17,692 nt of DNA, taken from positions 6,047 to 23,738 of the forward strand of contig CAJUCB010000028.1 of the NCBI GenBank assembly GCA_910584805.1, read 5' to 3'. The stretch is from an uncultured Oscillospiraceae bacterium (GTDB taxonomy: Bacteria; Bacillota; Clostridia; Oscillospirales; Oscillospiraceae). A program made the translations under genes and the position numbers. How positions within the stretch are numbered: position 1 is the stretch's first letter; each line of letters begins with the position of its first letter. The notes under the pieces were generated by a model, which saw nothing but the letters and a program-made list of their open reading frames with translations, had not been told where the DNA came from and ran no database searches. Of the stretch, positions 6,165 through 13,351 are shown piece after piece.

Positions 6165-7556
6165 ATGGAAGCTATGACAGTTCGAGAGCTGCTGGAAGCG
6201 ACCGGCGGCGTTTCCCTGGGCGGGTTTTCCCATTGGGAAAAGACCGTCACCTCTGTGGAGACCGACAGCCGCGCCATCCATCCTGGCGCCCTGTTCGTGG
6301 CCCTGCGGGGGGAGCGCACCGACGGCCACCGCTACATTGCCACCGCGTTGGAGAGCGGCGCCGCAGGCTGCCTGACAGAGGAAGTCCCAGAAACCCTGGA
6401 CAACGACAAGTTCTACATCAAGGTGCCGGACACCATGGTGGCCATCGGCCAGGTGGCCAGGGCCTATAAGGCCCGTTTCCCCATCCCAGTGGTGGGGATC
6501 ACCGGCAGTGTGGGCAAGACTACCACGAAAGACATGGTGGCCTCGGTTCTGGGGGCCAAATACCGGGTGCTCAAGACCGAGGGGAACTTCAACAACGAGC
6601 TGGGCCTGCCCCTAACCCTCTTCCGCCTGAGCCGGAAGGACGAGATCTGCGTGTTGGAGATGGGCATGAACCACTTTGGGGAGATCGACTACCTCACCAG
6701 CCTGGTGTGCCCCGACGTGGCGGTGATGACCAACATCGGGGACTCCCACATTGAAAACCTGGGCAGCCGGGAGAACATCCTCAAGGCCAAGTCGGAGATC
6801 TTCCACTACATGAAGCCCGGTTCCCTGGCGGTGCTCAACGGCGACGATCCCCTCCTGCGGGGCTTAGAGGGGAAGATCACCCCATCCATCATCTTCTGCG
6901 GGGCGGATCACCATCCGCCCTACCAGGCCAAGTCCATCCAGCAGCTGGGGGCCCAGGGGATGAAGTGTACCGTACATACCCCTGAGCGGGCATTCGAGGT
7001 GACGGTGCCCGCCTTGGGGAGCCACATGATCTATCCCGTGCTCATCTCCTGCGTAATCGGAGAGCACTTTGGCTTAAATGAAGAGGAGCTGATCCGGGGC
7101 ATCCACGCCTTTGTCCCCACGAAGATGCGCATGAACGTGCTGCACCAGGGGGAAGTGACCATCCTGGACGACGCCTACAACGCCAACCCCCAGTCCATGG
7201 GTGCTGCCTTGGAAGTCCTGTCCCAGAGTGGGGGGACCAAGCGGGTGGCCATCCTGGGGGATATGTTCGAACTGGGTAGTTTGGGCCCGGAGCTGCACTA
7301 CAGCGTGGGTGAATATGCCGGCAACGTGGGGAACATTGACGTCCTGCTGGCGGTGGGGGAGCTGGCCCGGAACATCTACGAGGGGGCCAAGGCCTCCCAT
7401 GTCCCTGCGGTGTACTATGCCAAGGACAAGGCGGAGGCCAAAGCCCTTCTGCCCCAGCTCATCCAGCCGGGGGCGGTGGTGCTGGCGAAGGCATCCCGGG
7501 GGATGGCCTTTGAGGAATTGGTGCGGGAAGTCCGCCGCCTGGCCCCGGAGGGCTAA
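6165..7556 (+). CDS. murF: UDP-MurNAc-tripeptide--D-Ala-D-Ala ligase
   Basis: This 463-residue cytoplasmic Mur ligase adds D-Ala-D-Ala, the product of the preceding gene, to UDP-MurNAc-tripeptide. The N-terminal substrate domain includes TDSRAIHPGALFVALRGE (33-50). The central domain has the P-loop GITGSVGKTTTK (111-122), EMGMN (165-169), TNIGDSHIENLGS (189-201) and the AKSEIF motif (208-213), whose Lys is usually carbamylated. The C-terminal domain has DDAYNANPQSM (335-345) and LGDMFELG (364-371). Length is normal for MurF. AGAGGAG at 6151-6157 supports the ATG at 6165; a second ATG three codons later is less well placed. Confidence 0.95.
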   Translation: MEAMTVRELLEATGGVSLGGFSHWEKTVTSVETDSRAIHPGALFVALRGERTDGHRYIATALESGAAGCLTEEVPETLDNDKFYIKVPDTMVAIGQVARAYKARFPIPVVGITGSVGKTTTKDMVASVLGAKYRVLKTEGNFNNELGLPLTLFRLSRKDEICVLEMGMNHFGEIDYLTSLVCPDVAVMTNIGDSHIENLGSRENILKAKSEIFHYMKPGSLAVLNGDDPLLRGLEGKITPSIIFCGADHHPPYQAKSIQQLGAQGMKCTVHTPERAFEVTVPALGSHMIYPVLISCVIGEHFGLNEEELIRGIHAFVPTKMRMNVLHQGEVTILDDAYNANPQSMGAALEVLSQSGGTKRVAILGDMFELGSLGPELHYSVGEYAGNVGNIDVLLAVGELARNIYEGAKASHVPAVYYAKDKAEAKALLPQLIQPGAVVLAKASRGMAFEELVREVRRLAPEG

Positions 7557-7578
7557 GCCCCAGCAGCGAAAGAAAAGA

Positions 7579-7602
7579 GAACGGGCCCCCAAGGGCCCGT
7601 TC
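7579..7602. terminator. Terminator hairpin between convergent murF and the MtnA-like gene
   Basis: GAACGGGCCC (7579-7588) pairs with GGGCCCGTTC (7593-7602) around CCAA. Read on the minus strand the stem is followed by a pyrimidine/T-rich run (TCTTTTCTTTC), so it looks better as terminator of the minus-strand gene. On the plus strand the following sequence is only mildly T-rich. It probably serves both transcripts. Confidence 0.7.
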
Positions 7603-7620
7603 CGTTCAGATAGATTTGGA

Positions 7621-8661
7621 TTATAGCTCATCAAAGTTGAGGATCATTTTCCGGGGTGTGTGCTTCACCAGCTCGTCCAAGGTTTCCTCATAGGGGGCGC
7701 TGACGATGCCCCGGTCGGTGATCATCCCGGTGATGAGGAAGGCGGGAATCACGTCATAGGCTGGTGCCCAGCCCTGGATGCCAGCGGGGGAGGGCTCGAT
7801 GGGCTTGGCGTCTGCCAAGAAGGCCGCGCCGCTTTCCAGAGAGAGGTCCACGTCGTCGGCATTCATCACCGCATAGAAGGGGATGGAGTGGAAATAGCTG
7901 ACAATGGCCAGCTCATAAGCCCCCACAGGGGCTTTCAAGTCCCCATTTTTCGCCGCTAGGATGCCGTCGCACAGCACCATGTGAGCCCCCTGGTTGGAGA
8001 GGAAGGTGGCGGCGGCATTGTCGGGGAGGACGGTGCAGGGGACCTTGTCCCGGTCCAGCTCTTGGGCCAGCAGCCCTTCCCCGGCCAGTTCCGGCTTTCC
8101 CTGGCAGAGGGCGATTTGCTCCAAGATATCCCGCTTGTACCCCCGGCGGACGATGCCCAGGGAACCACAGGGGGAAGCGGAGTGGAACGCCCCCCGGTCT
8201 GCCCGAACCAGCACGCGGGTGCCCTCCCCCATGAGCTCTGTGCCGTTGCGGCAGGTGTTCCGGTCGGCCACCACCTGCTGGCGCTCATAGGTGACAGCGG
8301 TGGCCAGAAGGGTGGTCAGCCGGTCAACATTTTTGGTATAGGCTTCTGGAGGATGCTCCATGAAGTCCAGGGCGGCGGCCATGTCCCGGGCGCCGCTGCG
8401 GCTGTCCAGCAGCAGGGCCTTGGCCTGGGCTAAGGCCTCGTCAAAGGCGGGGGTCTGCTGGGCGTCCTGCTTGGCCAAGGCGGCCAGGCAATAGGCATAC
8501 GCCCCGGCGATGGCGGCGATTTTCTCATCCAGAATAGCGCCGGAGGAGAGGGCCGCGGCAGTTTCCTCCACGGTGGAGCAGGTGATCCAGGACTCTTCCT
8601 GGGGATACTTGGACTGATCCAGAAGGGACAGGACTTTATCCTGCCACTGAAGTGCGATCAT
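7621..8661 (-). CDS. MtnA/eIF2B-family sugar-phosphate isomerase homologue lacking the catalytic Cys
   Basis: The 346-residue product has the layout of methylthioribose-1-phosphate isomerase and eIF2B-alpha-like proteins: a helical N-terminal part (1-120), CRNGTELM (137-144), a glycine-rich segment (151-172), then LCDGILAAKNGD (230-241) and AYDVIPAFLITGMITDRG (301-318). The Asp of the usual GADRI motif is kept (D232), as is NGD. The usual HCNxGxLAT stretch is replaced by RADRGAFHS (153-161), putting Ala154 where MtnA has its catalytic Cys; the nearest Cys is C165, eleven residues on. No other methionine-salvage gene is nearby. The fold is well supported, the reaction is not: it may use another sugar phosphate, be regulatory, or use C165. 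AGGAGG lies 10 nt before the ATG. It is divergent from the ABC-F gene. Confidence 0.7.
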   Translation of the reverse strand: MIALQWQDKVLSLLDQSKYPQEESWITCSTVEETAAALSSGAILDEKIAAIAGAYAYCLAALAKQDAQQTPAFDEALAQAKALLLDSRSGARDMAAALDFMEHPPEAYTKNVDRLTTLLATAVTYERQQVVADRNTCRNGTELMGEGTRVLVRADRGAFHSASPCGSLGIVRRGYKRDILEQIALCQGKPELAGEGLLAQELDRDKVPCTVLPDNAAATFLSNQGAHMVLCDGILAAKNGDLKAPVGAYELAIVSYFHSIPFYAVMNADDVDLSLESGAAFLADAKPIEPSPAGIQGWAPAYDVIPAFLITGMITDRGIVSAPYEETLDELVKHTPRKMILNFDEL

Positions 8662-8690
8662 ACGCTGTGTGCCTCCTAAAATTTGTAAAA

Positions 8691-8712
8691 TTCCGCCCCA
8701 AGAGGGCGGGAA
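8691..8712 (-). promoter_or_regulatory. GC hairpin followed by T-run in the leader of the MtnA-like gene
   Basis: On the minus strand CCGCCC-TCTTG-GGGCGG is followed by AATTTT, the outline of a small intrinsic terminator. It lies just after the predicted minus-strand transcription start (near 8720) and about 20 nt before the AGGAGG. It may act as an attenuator or mRNA 5' stabiliser; the stem is only 6 firm base pairs. Confidence 0.3.
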
Positions 8713-8722
8713 CTGACGATAT

Positions 8723-8735
8723 TGGTATCATACCA
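8723..8735. promoter_or_regulatory. Symmetric bidirectional extended -10 promoter
   Basis: TGGTATCATACCA is a 13-bp palindrome except for its centre (8729). Read on the plus strand it gives TG-G-TATCAT (-10 at 8726-8731), serving the ABC-F gene. Read on the minus strand it gives TG-G-TATGAT (-10 at 8732-8727), serving the MtnA-like gene. Neither side has a recognisable -35, as expected where an extended -10 substitutes. It is the only good promoter-like element in the 135-nt divergent gap. Confidence 0.5.
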
Positions 8736-8796
8736 CACTTTACCGCCCCGCGCCACACCCAATTCACAATCATGCAAGACAAAGGAACGAAGCGCC

Positions 8797-10692
8797 ATGA
8801 TCGACATCGCAATACATGACGTCACAAAAGAATATGAGCTGGGCCAGCCTGTCCTGGACGGGCTGAGCTTCCAGGTGGACACCGGGGAGCGGGTGGGCAT
8901 TTTGGGCCGCAACGGCGCGGGAAAGACCACCCTCTTCCGTATCCTCACTGGGCAGGAGGAGGCAGACGGCGGGAGCGTGAGCATCGCGCCGGGGAAGCGC
9001 CTGGGGCTGATCTCCCAGATCCCTGTGTACCCAGGGGGGTACCGGGTGGAGGATGTGCTGCGCACGGCCTTCGACGAGCTGAAGGCCATGGAGGCGGAGA
9101 TTCACAGCCTTTCCGACAAGCTGGCCCAGGGGGACCGGGAGCTCTTGGCCCGTTACGACCGACTTCAGACCGCCTTCGAAACCGGCGGCGGCTATGAGAC
9201 GGAGATGCGCCTGGAAAAGGTCTGCACCGGCCTGGGGTTGGAGCGCAGCTTCCGAGAGCAACTCTTTGCCGACCTCTCCGGCGGGGAAAAGACCCGGGTG
9301 AACCTGGCCCGGCTCATCCTCATGGACACAGAAATTCTCCTGCTGGACGAGCCCACCAACCACCTGGACCTAAACGCCACCGTCTGGTTGGAGGACTATA
9401 TCCGCCACTATAAAGGCACCGTTCTGGTGATCTCCCACGACCGGTATTTCCTGGACAGGACCATCGCCCGGGTGGTGGAGCTCAAGGACGGGAAAGCGGA
9501 GTTTTACAGCGGCAACTACTCCTTCTACGCGGTGGAAAAGGAACGGCGGTATCTGGAACAGCTGCGCCGTTATAAGAAGGAGCAGGCGGAAATCCAACGC
9601 CTTTCCGACACCGCCCGGATGATGCACGAGCACAACACCGAGCACTTGAACAAACGGGCGTTCTCCATTGAAAAGCGCATTGCCAAGCTGGAACAGACCG
9701 CCCGCCCCACCCAGGAGCGGAAAATGAAGGCCCATTTCAACCAGGCAGAGTTCCGGGCTGACGACCTGCTGAGCATCACGGAGTTGGAAAAGTCCTTCGG
9801 GACGCGGACCCTATTCTCCCATGTTACCCTCCGGGTGGACGACGGGGAGCGCATTGCCCTGTTGGGGGACAACGGCACAGGGAAGTCCACCCTTTTGAAA
9901 ATCCTCCTGGGGGAGGAAGCCCAGGACGGGGGAAAAATCAAGCAGGGCCTTACAGTAAAGACCGGCTACCTGCCCCAACAGATTCACTTTGCCCACCCGG
10001 AGCGCAGCCTCTTCGACACCATGATTTACGAGGCCAACTGTACCCCCCAGCAGGCCAGGGACCGTCTGGGCCGCTTCCTCTTCCAAGGGGAGGACGTGTT
10101 CAAGCCGGTATCCGTCCTCTCCGGCGGGGAGCAGAGCCGCCTGCGGCTGTGTATGCTCATGGACGAGCAGGTGAACCTGCTGATCCTGGACGAGCCCACC
10201 AACCACCTAGACCTGGACGCCAGGGAGTGGATGGAGGGGGCGGTGGAGGACTATGGAGGGACGCTGCTGTTTGTCTCCCACGACCGGTACTTCATCGACC
10301 GCTTCGCCACCCGGATTTGGACCTTGGAGGACGGAAAGATTTCCGACTTCAAGGGGGATTACACCGCTTACCAGGCCATGCGGGAGCGGCAAAAGACCTT
10401 GCCCCCACCCACCAAGAAAGAGGAGAAGCCCAAAAAGGAAAAGCCCAAGCGCAGCGGCGGTACCAAGCAGCTGAAAAAAGAGCTGGCCGCGGCGGAAAAA
10501 CGCATGGAAAAGCTGGACCAGCTCTTGGAGGAGTTGGAGGGCCAGAAGGAGGCAGCGGCTTCCGATTACCAAACGCTCCAAGAGCTGTTGGAGCAGGAGG
10601 GGGCATATACTGCGGAGTATGACGCCCTCATGGAGACCTGGGAAACCCTATCCACCGCCATCCAGGCGGAGGAGGGGAGCAGCCCGGGCTAA
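8797..10692 (+). CDS. ABC-F ATPase (ribosome-associated type)
   Basis: The 631-residue protein has two ABC domains and no membrane segment, as in the ABC-F family that acts on the ribosome. First domain: Walker A GRNGAGKT (37-44), signature LSGGE (160-164), Walker B LLLDEPTNHLD (181-191). A charged helical linker follows at about 240-320, the family's P-site tRNA interaction motif. Second domain: GDNGTGKST (357-365), LSGGE (441-445) and LLILDEPTNHLD (461-472). A Lys/Pro-rich hinge (535-555) leads to a C-terminal coiled coil (about 556-615). This architecture resembles YdiF/Uup more than EttA, but I do not assign a subfamily or an antibiotic-resistance role. The frame is open further upstream; ATG 8797 is preferred because the ABC domain begins there and AAGGA lies 10 nt before it. 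Confidence 0.9.
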   Translation: MIDIAIHDVTKEYELGQPVLDGLSFQVDTGERVGILGRNGAGKTTLFRILTGQEEADGGSVSIAPGKRLGLISQIPVYPGGYRVEDVLRTAFDELKAMEAEIHSLSDKLAQGDRELLARYDRLQTAFETGGGYETEMRLEKVCTGLGLERSFREQLFADLSGGEKTRVNLARLILMDTEILLLDEPTNHLDLNATVWLEDYIRHYKGTVLVISHDRYFLDRTIARVVELKDGKAEFYSGNYSFYAVEKERRYLEQLRRYKKEQAEIQRLSDTARMMHEHNTEHLNKRAFSIEKRIAKLEQTARPTQERKMKAHFNQAEFRADDLLSITELEKSFGTRTLFSHVTLRVDDGERIALLGDNGTGKSTLLKILLGEEAQDGGKIKQGLTVKTGYLPQQIHFAHPERSLFDTMIYEANCTPQQARDRLGRFLFQGEDVFKPVSVLSGGEQSRLRLCMLMDEQVNLLILDEPTNHLDLDAREWMEGAVEDYGGTLLFVSHDRYFIDRFATRIWTLEDGKISDFKGDYTAYQAMRERQKTLPPPTKKEEKPKKEKPKRSGGTKQLKKELAAAEKRMEKLDQLLEELEGQKEAAASDYQTLQELLEQEGAYTAEYDALMETWETLSTAIQAEEGSSPG

Positions 10693-10759
10693 GCTGTAGG
10701 ATCTGCCCCGCATCAGGCGGCGGCTGACGCATTAGAAAAGGAACAAAGGAGACAGGGAC

Positions 10760-11059
10760 ATGGATCAACAGGAAAAGAATCCCCAGACCACAGAGGATAA
10801 GATGCAGGAGCTCTTCCAGCTGATGGAGGAAAAGGCCGCGGCCGGGGAGCTCAACGAAATCGACGAGGCGGACGAGCAGGAGAACAGCCGCTTCCGGGAA
10901 AAAATGGAGGAGTCTATGACCCCCATGAGCCAGTCGGAGCAGTCAGCCTATGAGTTCTCCATGATGATGAACCAGTATGAGGCTATGCTTCAGGACTACC
11001 AACGCCGGGAGGCGGAGGAAAAGGCGGCAGAGCAGGCGGACAAGGAGAAGGACGCGTAA
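10760..11059 (+). CDS. Small acidic helical protein of unknown function
   Basis: A product of 99 residues, rich in Glu, Gln, Met and Lys with almost no hydrophobic core, predicted by eye to be mostly helical and coiled-coil (LFQLMEEKAAAGELNEIDEAD and YQRREAEEKAAEQADKEKDA). No signal peptide, Cys or known motif was found. AAAGGAGA just upstream and the position between the ABC-F gene and prfA, with only 1 nt before the prfA ATG, argue that it is a real, cotranscribed gene. Its final codons contain the AAGGAG that serves prfA. The 67-nt gap before it has no convincing promoter or terminator. I do not recognise the family. Confidence 0.7.
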   Translation: MDQQEKNPQTTEDKMQELFQLMEEKAAAGELNEIDEADEQENSRFREKMEESMTPMSQSEQSAYEFSMMMNQYEAMLQDYQRREAEEKAAEQADKEKDA

Positions 11060-11060
11060 C

Positions 11061-12055
11061 ATGCACCAGCAGCTAAACAAGCTGGCATTGCGCCTGGAAG
11101 AGGTGGAGGCCCAACTGGCCCAGAACGAGACCTATAACGACCCGGAGCTGGTGGCCAAGCTCAGCCGGGAGCAAAAGGAGCTCACCCCCCTGGTGGAGCA
11201 GTTGCGCCAATACCAGGCCAAGGTCCGGGAGCTGGCGGGCTTGGAAGCGCTGCTGGGGGACCCGGAGTGCCGGGAGCTGGCCCGCTTGGAATACGACGGG
11301 GTGAAGGAGCAGGTGGAGGCGTTGGAAGAAAGCCTGCGCCAAATGCTCCTGCCCAAGGACCCCATGGACGAAAAAGACGTGGTTATGGAGATTCGCGCCG
11401 GGGTAGGCGGGGAGGAGGCGGCCCTGTTTGCCGCCAGCCTCTACCGGATGTACGCCATGTACGTGGAGAAACAGGGCTGGCGGCTAGAGGCCGCCGGGGT
11501 CAGCGAGACGGAGCTGGGGGGCTTCAAGGAGGTCTCCTTCCTGGTGGAGGGGGCGGGGGCCTATGCCCGCTTGAAGCACGAGAGTGGTGTCCACCGGGTC
11601 CAGCGGGTGCCGGAGACGGAGTCCGGAGGGCGTATCCATACCTCCACCTGTACTGTGGCGGTGCTGCCCCAGGTGGACGAGGTGGAGTTCCATCTTGACC
11701 CCAACGATTTGCGCATCGACACCTTCCGTTCCTCCGGGGCCGGGGGACAGCACGTGAACAAAACGGAGTCCGCCAGCATAAGAACAAGGACCGCGCCCTG
11801 TCTATCCTCCGCTCCCGGCTCTACGAGCGGGCGGCAGAGGAGCAGGCGGCGGCCATCGCCGGAGAGCGCCGCAGCCAGGTGGGCAGCGGGATGCGCAACG
11901 AGCGCATCCGTACCTACAACTTCCCCCAAGGCCGGGTGACGGACCACCGGGTAGGCCTGACCTTATATAAGATCGACAGCGTCATGGACGGAGAGCTAGA
12001 GGAGATCATCAGCGCCCTGCGGCTCTGGGACCAGGAACAAAAAAGGAGCGAATGA
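11061..12055 (+). pseudogene. prfA: Peptide chain release factor 1, internal deletion and frameshift
   Basis: RF1 reads UAA and UAG stop codons and releases the peptide. Residues 1-238 are normal: helical N-domain, the GVGGEEAALFA region, the PxT codon-recognition motif as PET in RVPETESGGR, and GGQ at 228-230 in GAGGQHVNKTESA. Right after TESA (11772-11774) the family's next 19 or so residues (IRITHLPTGIVVECQDERS in E. coli) are missing. The text resumes with QHKNKDRALSILRS in another frame (from 11774) and runs to a proper C-terminus, RTYNFPQGRVTDHR, ending at TGA 12053-12055. The loss is about 58 nt. The original frame stops at 11939 after 54 unrelated residues. Restoring 58 nt gives about 350 residues, normal for RF1. 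Either the gene is damaged or the assembly dropped a short stretch. Confidence 0.88.
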
Positions 12056-12058
12056 GAA

Positions 12059-12697
12059 ATGAAGACATTGATCAATACCGTTCGGTATAGCATAGAGGAG
12101 ACCCAGGAGGCGGCCACCATGCTCTGGAAGGGCGGTCTGGTGGCGATTCCCACAGAGACGGTCTATGGCCTCACCGCCAACGCCAGGGACGGTGTGGCCG
12201 TGCAGAAAATCTTTGACTTAAAGGATCGGGACTATGAAAAACCCATCAGTGTCTTGGTCAGCGGCATGGAGATGGTGGAGCGGTACTGCCAGAACATCCC
12301 CCCTGTGGCCTATTGCCTGGCGGAGAAGTATTGGCCCGGCCCCCTGACGATGGTGCTCGAGGACAAGGGCGTGGTGCCCCTGATGGTCACGGCTGAGACA
12401 GATACCTTGGGGGTCCGCTGCCCAGACCATCCCCTGGCCTTGGATATCATCAAAAAGGCGGACTTCCCCTTGGCGGCTACCTCCGCCAATCTTTCCGGGA
12501 AGGAGCCGGCCAAGAACGCCCAAGAGGTGTTGGCCTACTTCGATGGGAAGATTGAGGGCGTGGTGGACGGCGGTTCCAGCGCCCTGGGGGTGGCCTCCAC
12601 TGTGGTGGACCTCACGGAGGAGGAGCCCAAGGTCCTCCGGGAGGGGGGCATCCCCACGGAAGAACTGCTGGCCTTCATCCGGGAGCACCAGGCATGA
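12059..12697 (+). CDS. tsaC: L-threonylcarbamoyladenylate synthase (YrdC/Sua5 family)
   Basis: A 212-residue enzyme that makes threonylcarbamoyl-AMP from Thr, bicarbonate and ATP, the first step of the t6A37 modification of ANN-decoding tRNAs. Motifs: PTETVYGL (31-38), KDRDYEKP (55-62, the KxR nucleotide-binding motif), GVRCP (118-122), SAN (142-144, the SxN motif), STVVD (180-184) and LREGGI (193-198). It has the YrdC domain only and lacks the extra C-terminal Sua5 domain, so the TsaC form. It begins 3 nt after the prfA stop; AAGGAG at the end of prfA serves as its ribosome site, and its own stop overlaps coaE by 4 nt. In Bacillus, prmC usually stands between prfA and this gene; here it does not. 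Confidence 0.92.
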   Translation: MKTLINTVRYSIEETQEAATMLWKGGLVAIPTETVYGLTANARDGVAVQKIFDLKDRDYEKPISVLVSGMEMVERYCQNIPPVAYCLAEKYWPGPLTMVLEDKGVVPLMVTAETDTLGVRCPDHPLALDIIKKADFPLAATSANLSGKEPAKNAQEVLAYFDGKIEGVVDGGSSALGVASTVVDLTEEEPKVLREGGIPTEELLAFIREHQA

Positions 12698-13326
12698 GGG
12701 TGATCGGCATCACCGGCCCCACCGGGGCAGGAAAGACCACCGCCCTGGGGGCCTTGGTGGCCCTGGGTGGGGAGATCATCGACGCCGACGCGGTGTACCA
12801 TGCGCTCACCGCCAACAGCGACGACCTGCGCCGGGAGCTCACAGAGCGCTTTGGCCCAGTGTATGAAAACGGACAACTGGCCCGGAAAAAGCTGGGGGCC
12901 ATCGTCTTTCAGGACCCGGCGGCCTTGGAGGATTTGAACGCCATCACCCACAAGTACATCAGCCAGGCGGTGGGGGCGCGGCTGGACGCGGCCCGGGCCC
13001 AGGGCCGCCCGGCGGCGGCCATCGACGCCATTGCCCTGTTGGAGGGCGGTTTGCTGGACTTTTGCGACTGCACCGTGGCCATCACCGCCCCGGAAGCGCT
13101 GCGCATCCGGCGGATCATGGCCCGGGAGGGGATTTCCGAGGAGTATGCCCGGATGCGGGTGTCGGCCCAGCAGAGCAGCGCGTGGTTCAAGGCCCGCTGC
13201 GACTACTGCTTGGAGAACGACGAGGGGGACACCCCGGAGAGCTTTGCCCAGCGGGCTCAGGCCCTGTTCCGGGAGATCATCGCCCAATCTGTCAGCGAGA
13301 CCAAGGCGGGTGCCTTGCGCCCATGA
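12694..13326 (+). CDS. coaE: Dephospho-CoA kinase
   Basis: A 210-residue P-loop kinase that phosphorylates the ribose 3'-OH of dephospho-CoA, the last step of coenzyme A synthesis. Seen: P-loop GITGPTGAGKTT (5-16), IIDADAVYH (28-36) and a lid region with RIRRIMAREGISEEYARMRVSAQ-like sequence near 130-155. The usual CoaE P-loop is GGIGSGKS, and the PLLFE motif is also altered here (IALLEGG), so this is a diverged member, but the overall length and the DAD and lid motifs fit. The ATG overlaps the tsaC stop (ATGA), indicating coupled translation. The C-terminal tail after about residue 195 is not conserved. Confidence 0.87.
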   Translation: MRVIGITGPTGAGKTTALGALVALGGEIIDADAVYHALTANSDDLRRELTERFGPVYENGQLARKKLGAIVFQDPAALEDLNAITHKYISQAVGARLDAARAQGRPAAAIDAIALLEGGLLDFCDCTVAITAPEALRIRRIMAREGISEEYARMRVSAQQSSAWFKARCDYCLENDEGDTPESFAQRAQALFREIIAQSVSETKAGALRP

Positions 13327-13351
13327 TAGCATACTTAAAGGAGGGGGAACC

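Noticed and set aside
10693..10759. Imperfect inverted repeat (GCATCAG ... CTGACGC) in the gap after the ABC-F gene.
   Set aside because: It contains a mismatch and has no T-run, so it is not convincing as terminator or operator.
11740..12055. Programmed frameshift in prfA, by analogy with prfB.
   Set aside because: The prfB site is an early in-frame stop with a slippery codon and loses no sequence. Here about 19 conserved residues are missing, so a deletion fits better.
13031..13351. Longer N-terminus for the M18 aminopeptidase, as the frame is open upstream.
   Set aside because: That stretch lies within coaE and gives Arg/Ala/Pro-rich nonsense; AAAGGAGGGGG before 13352 marks the start.
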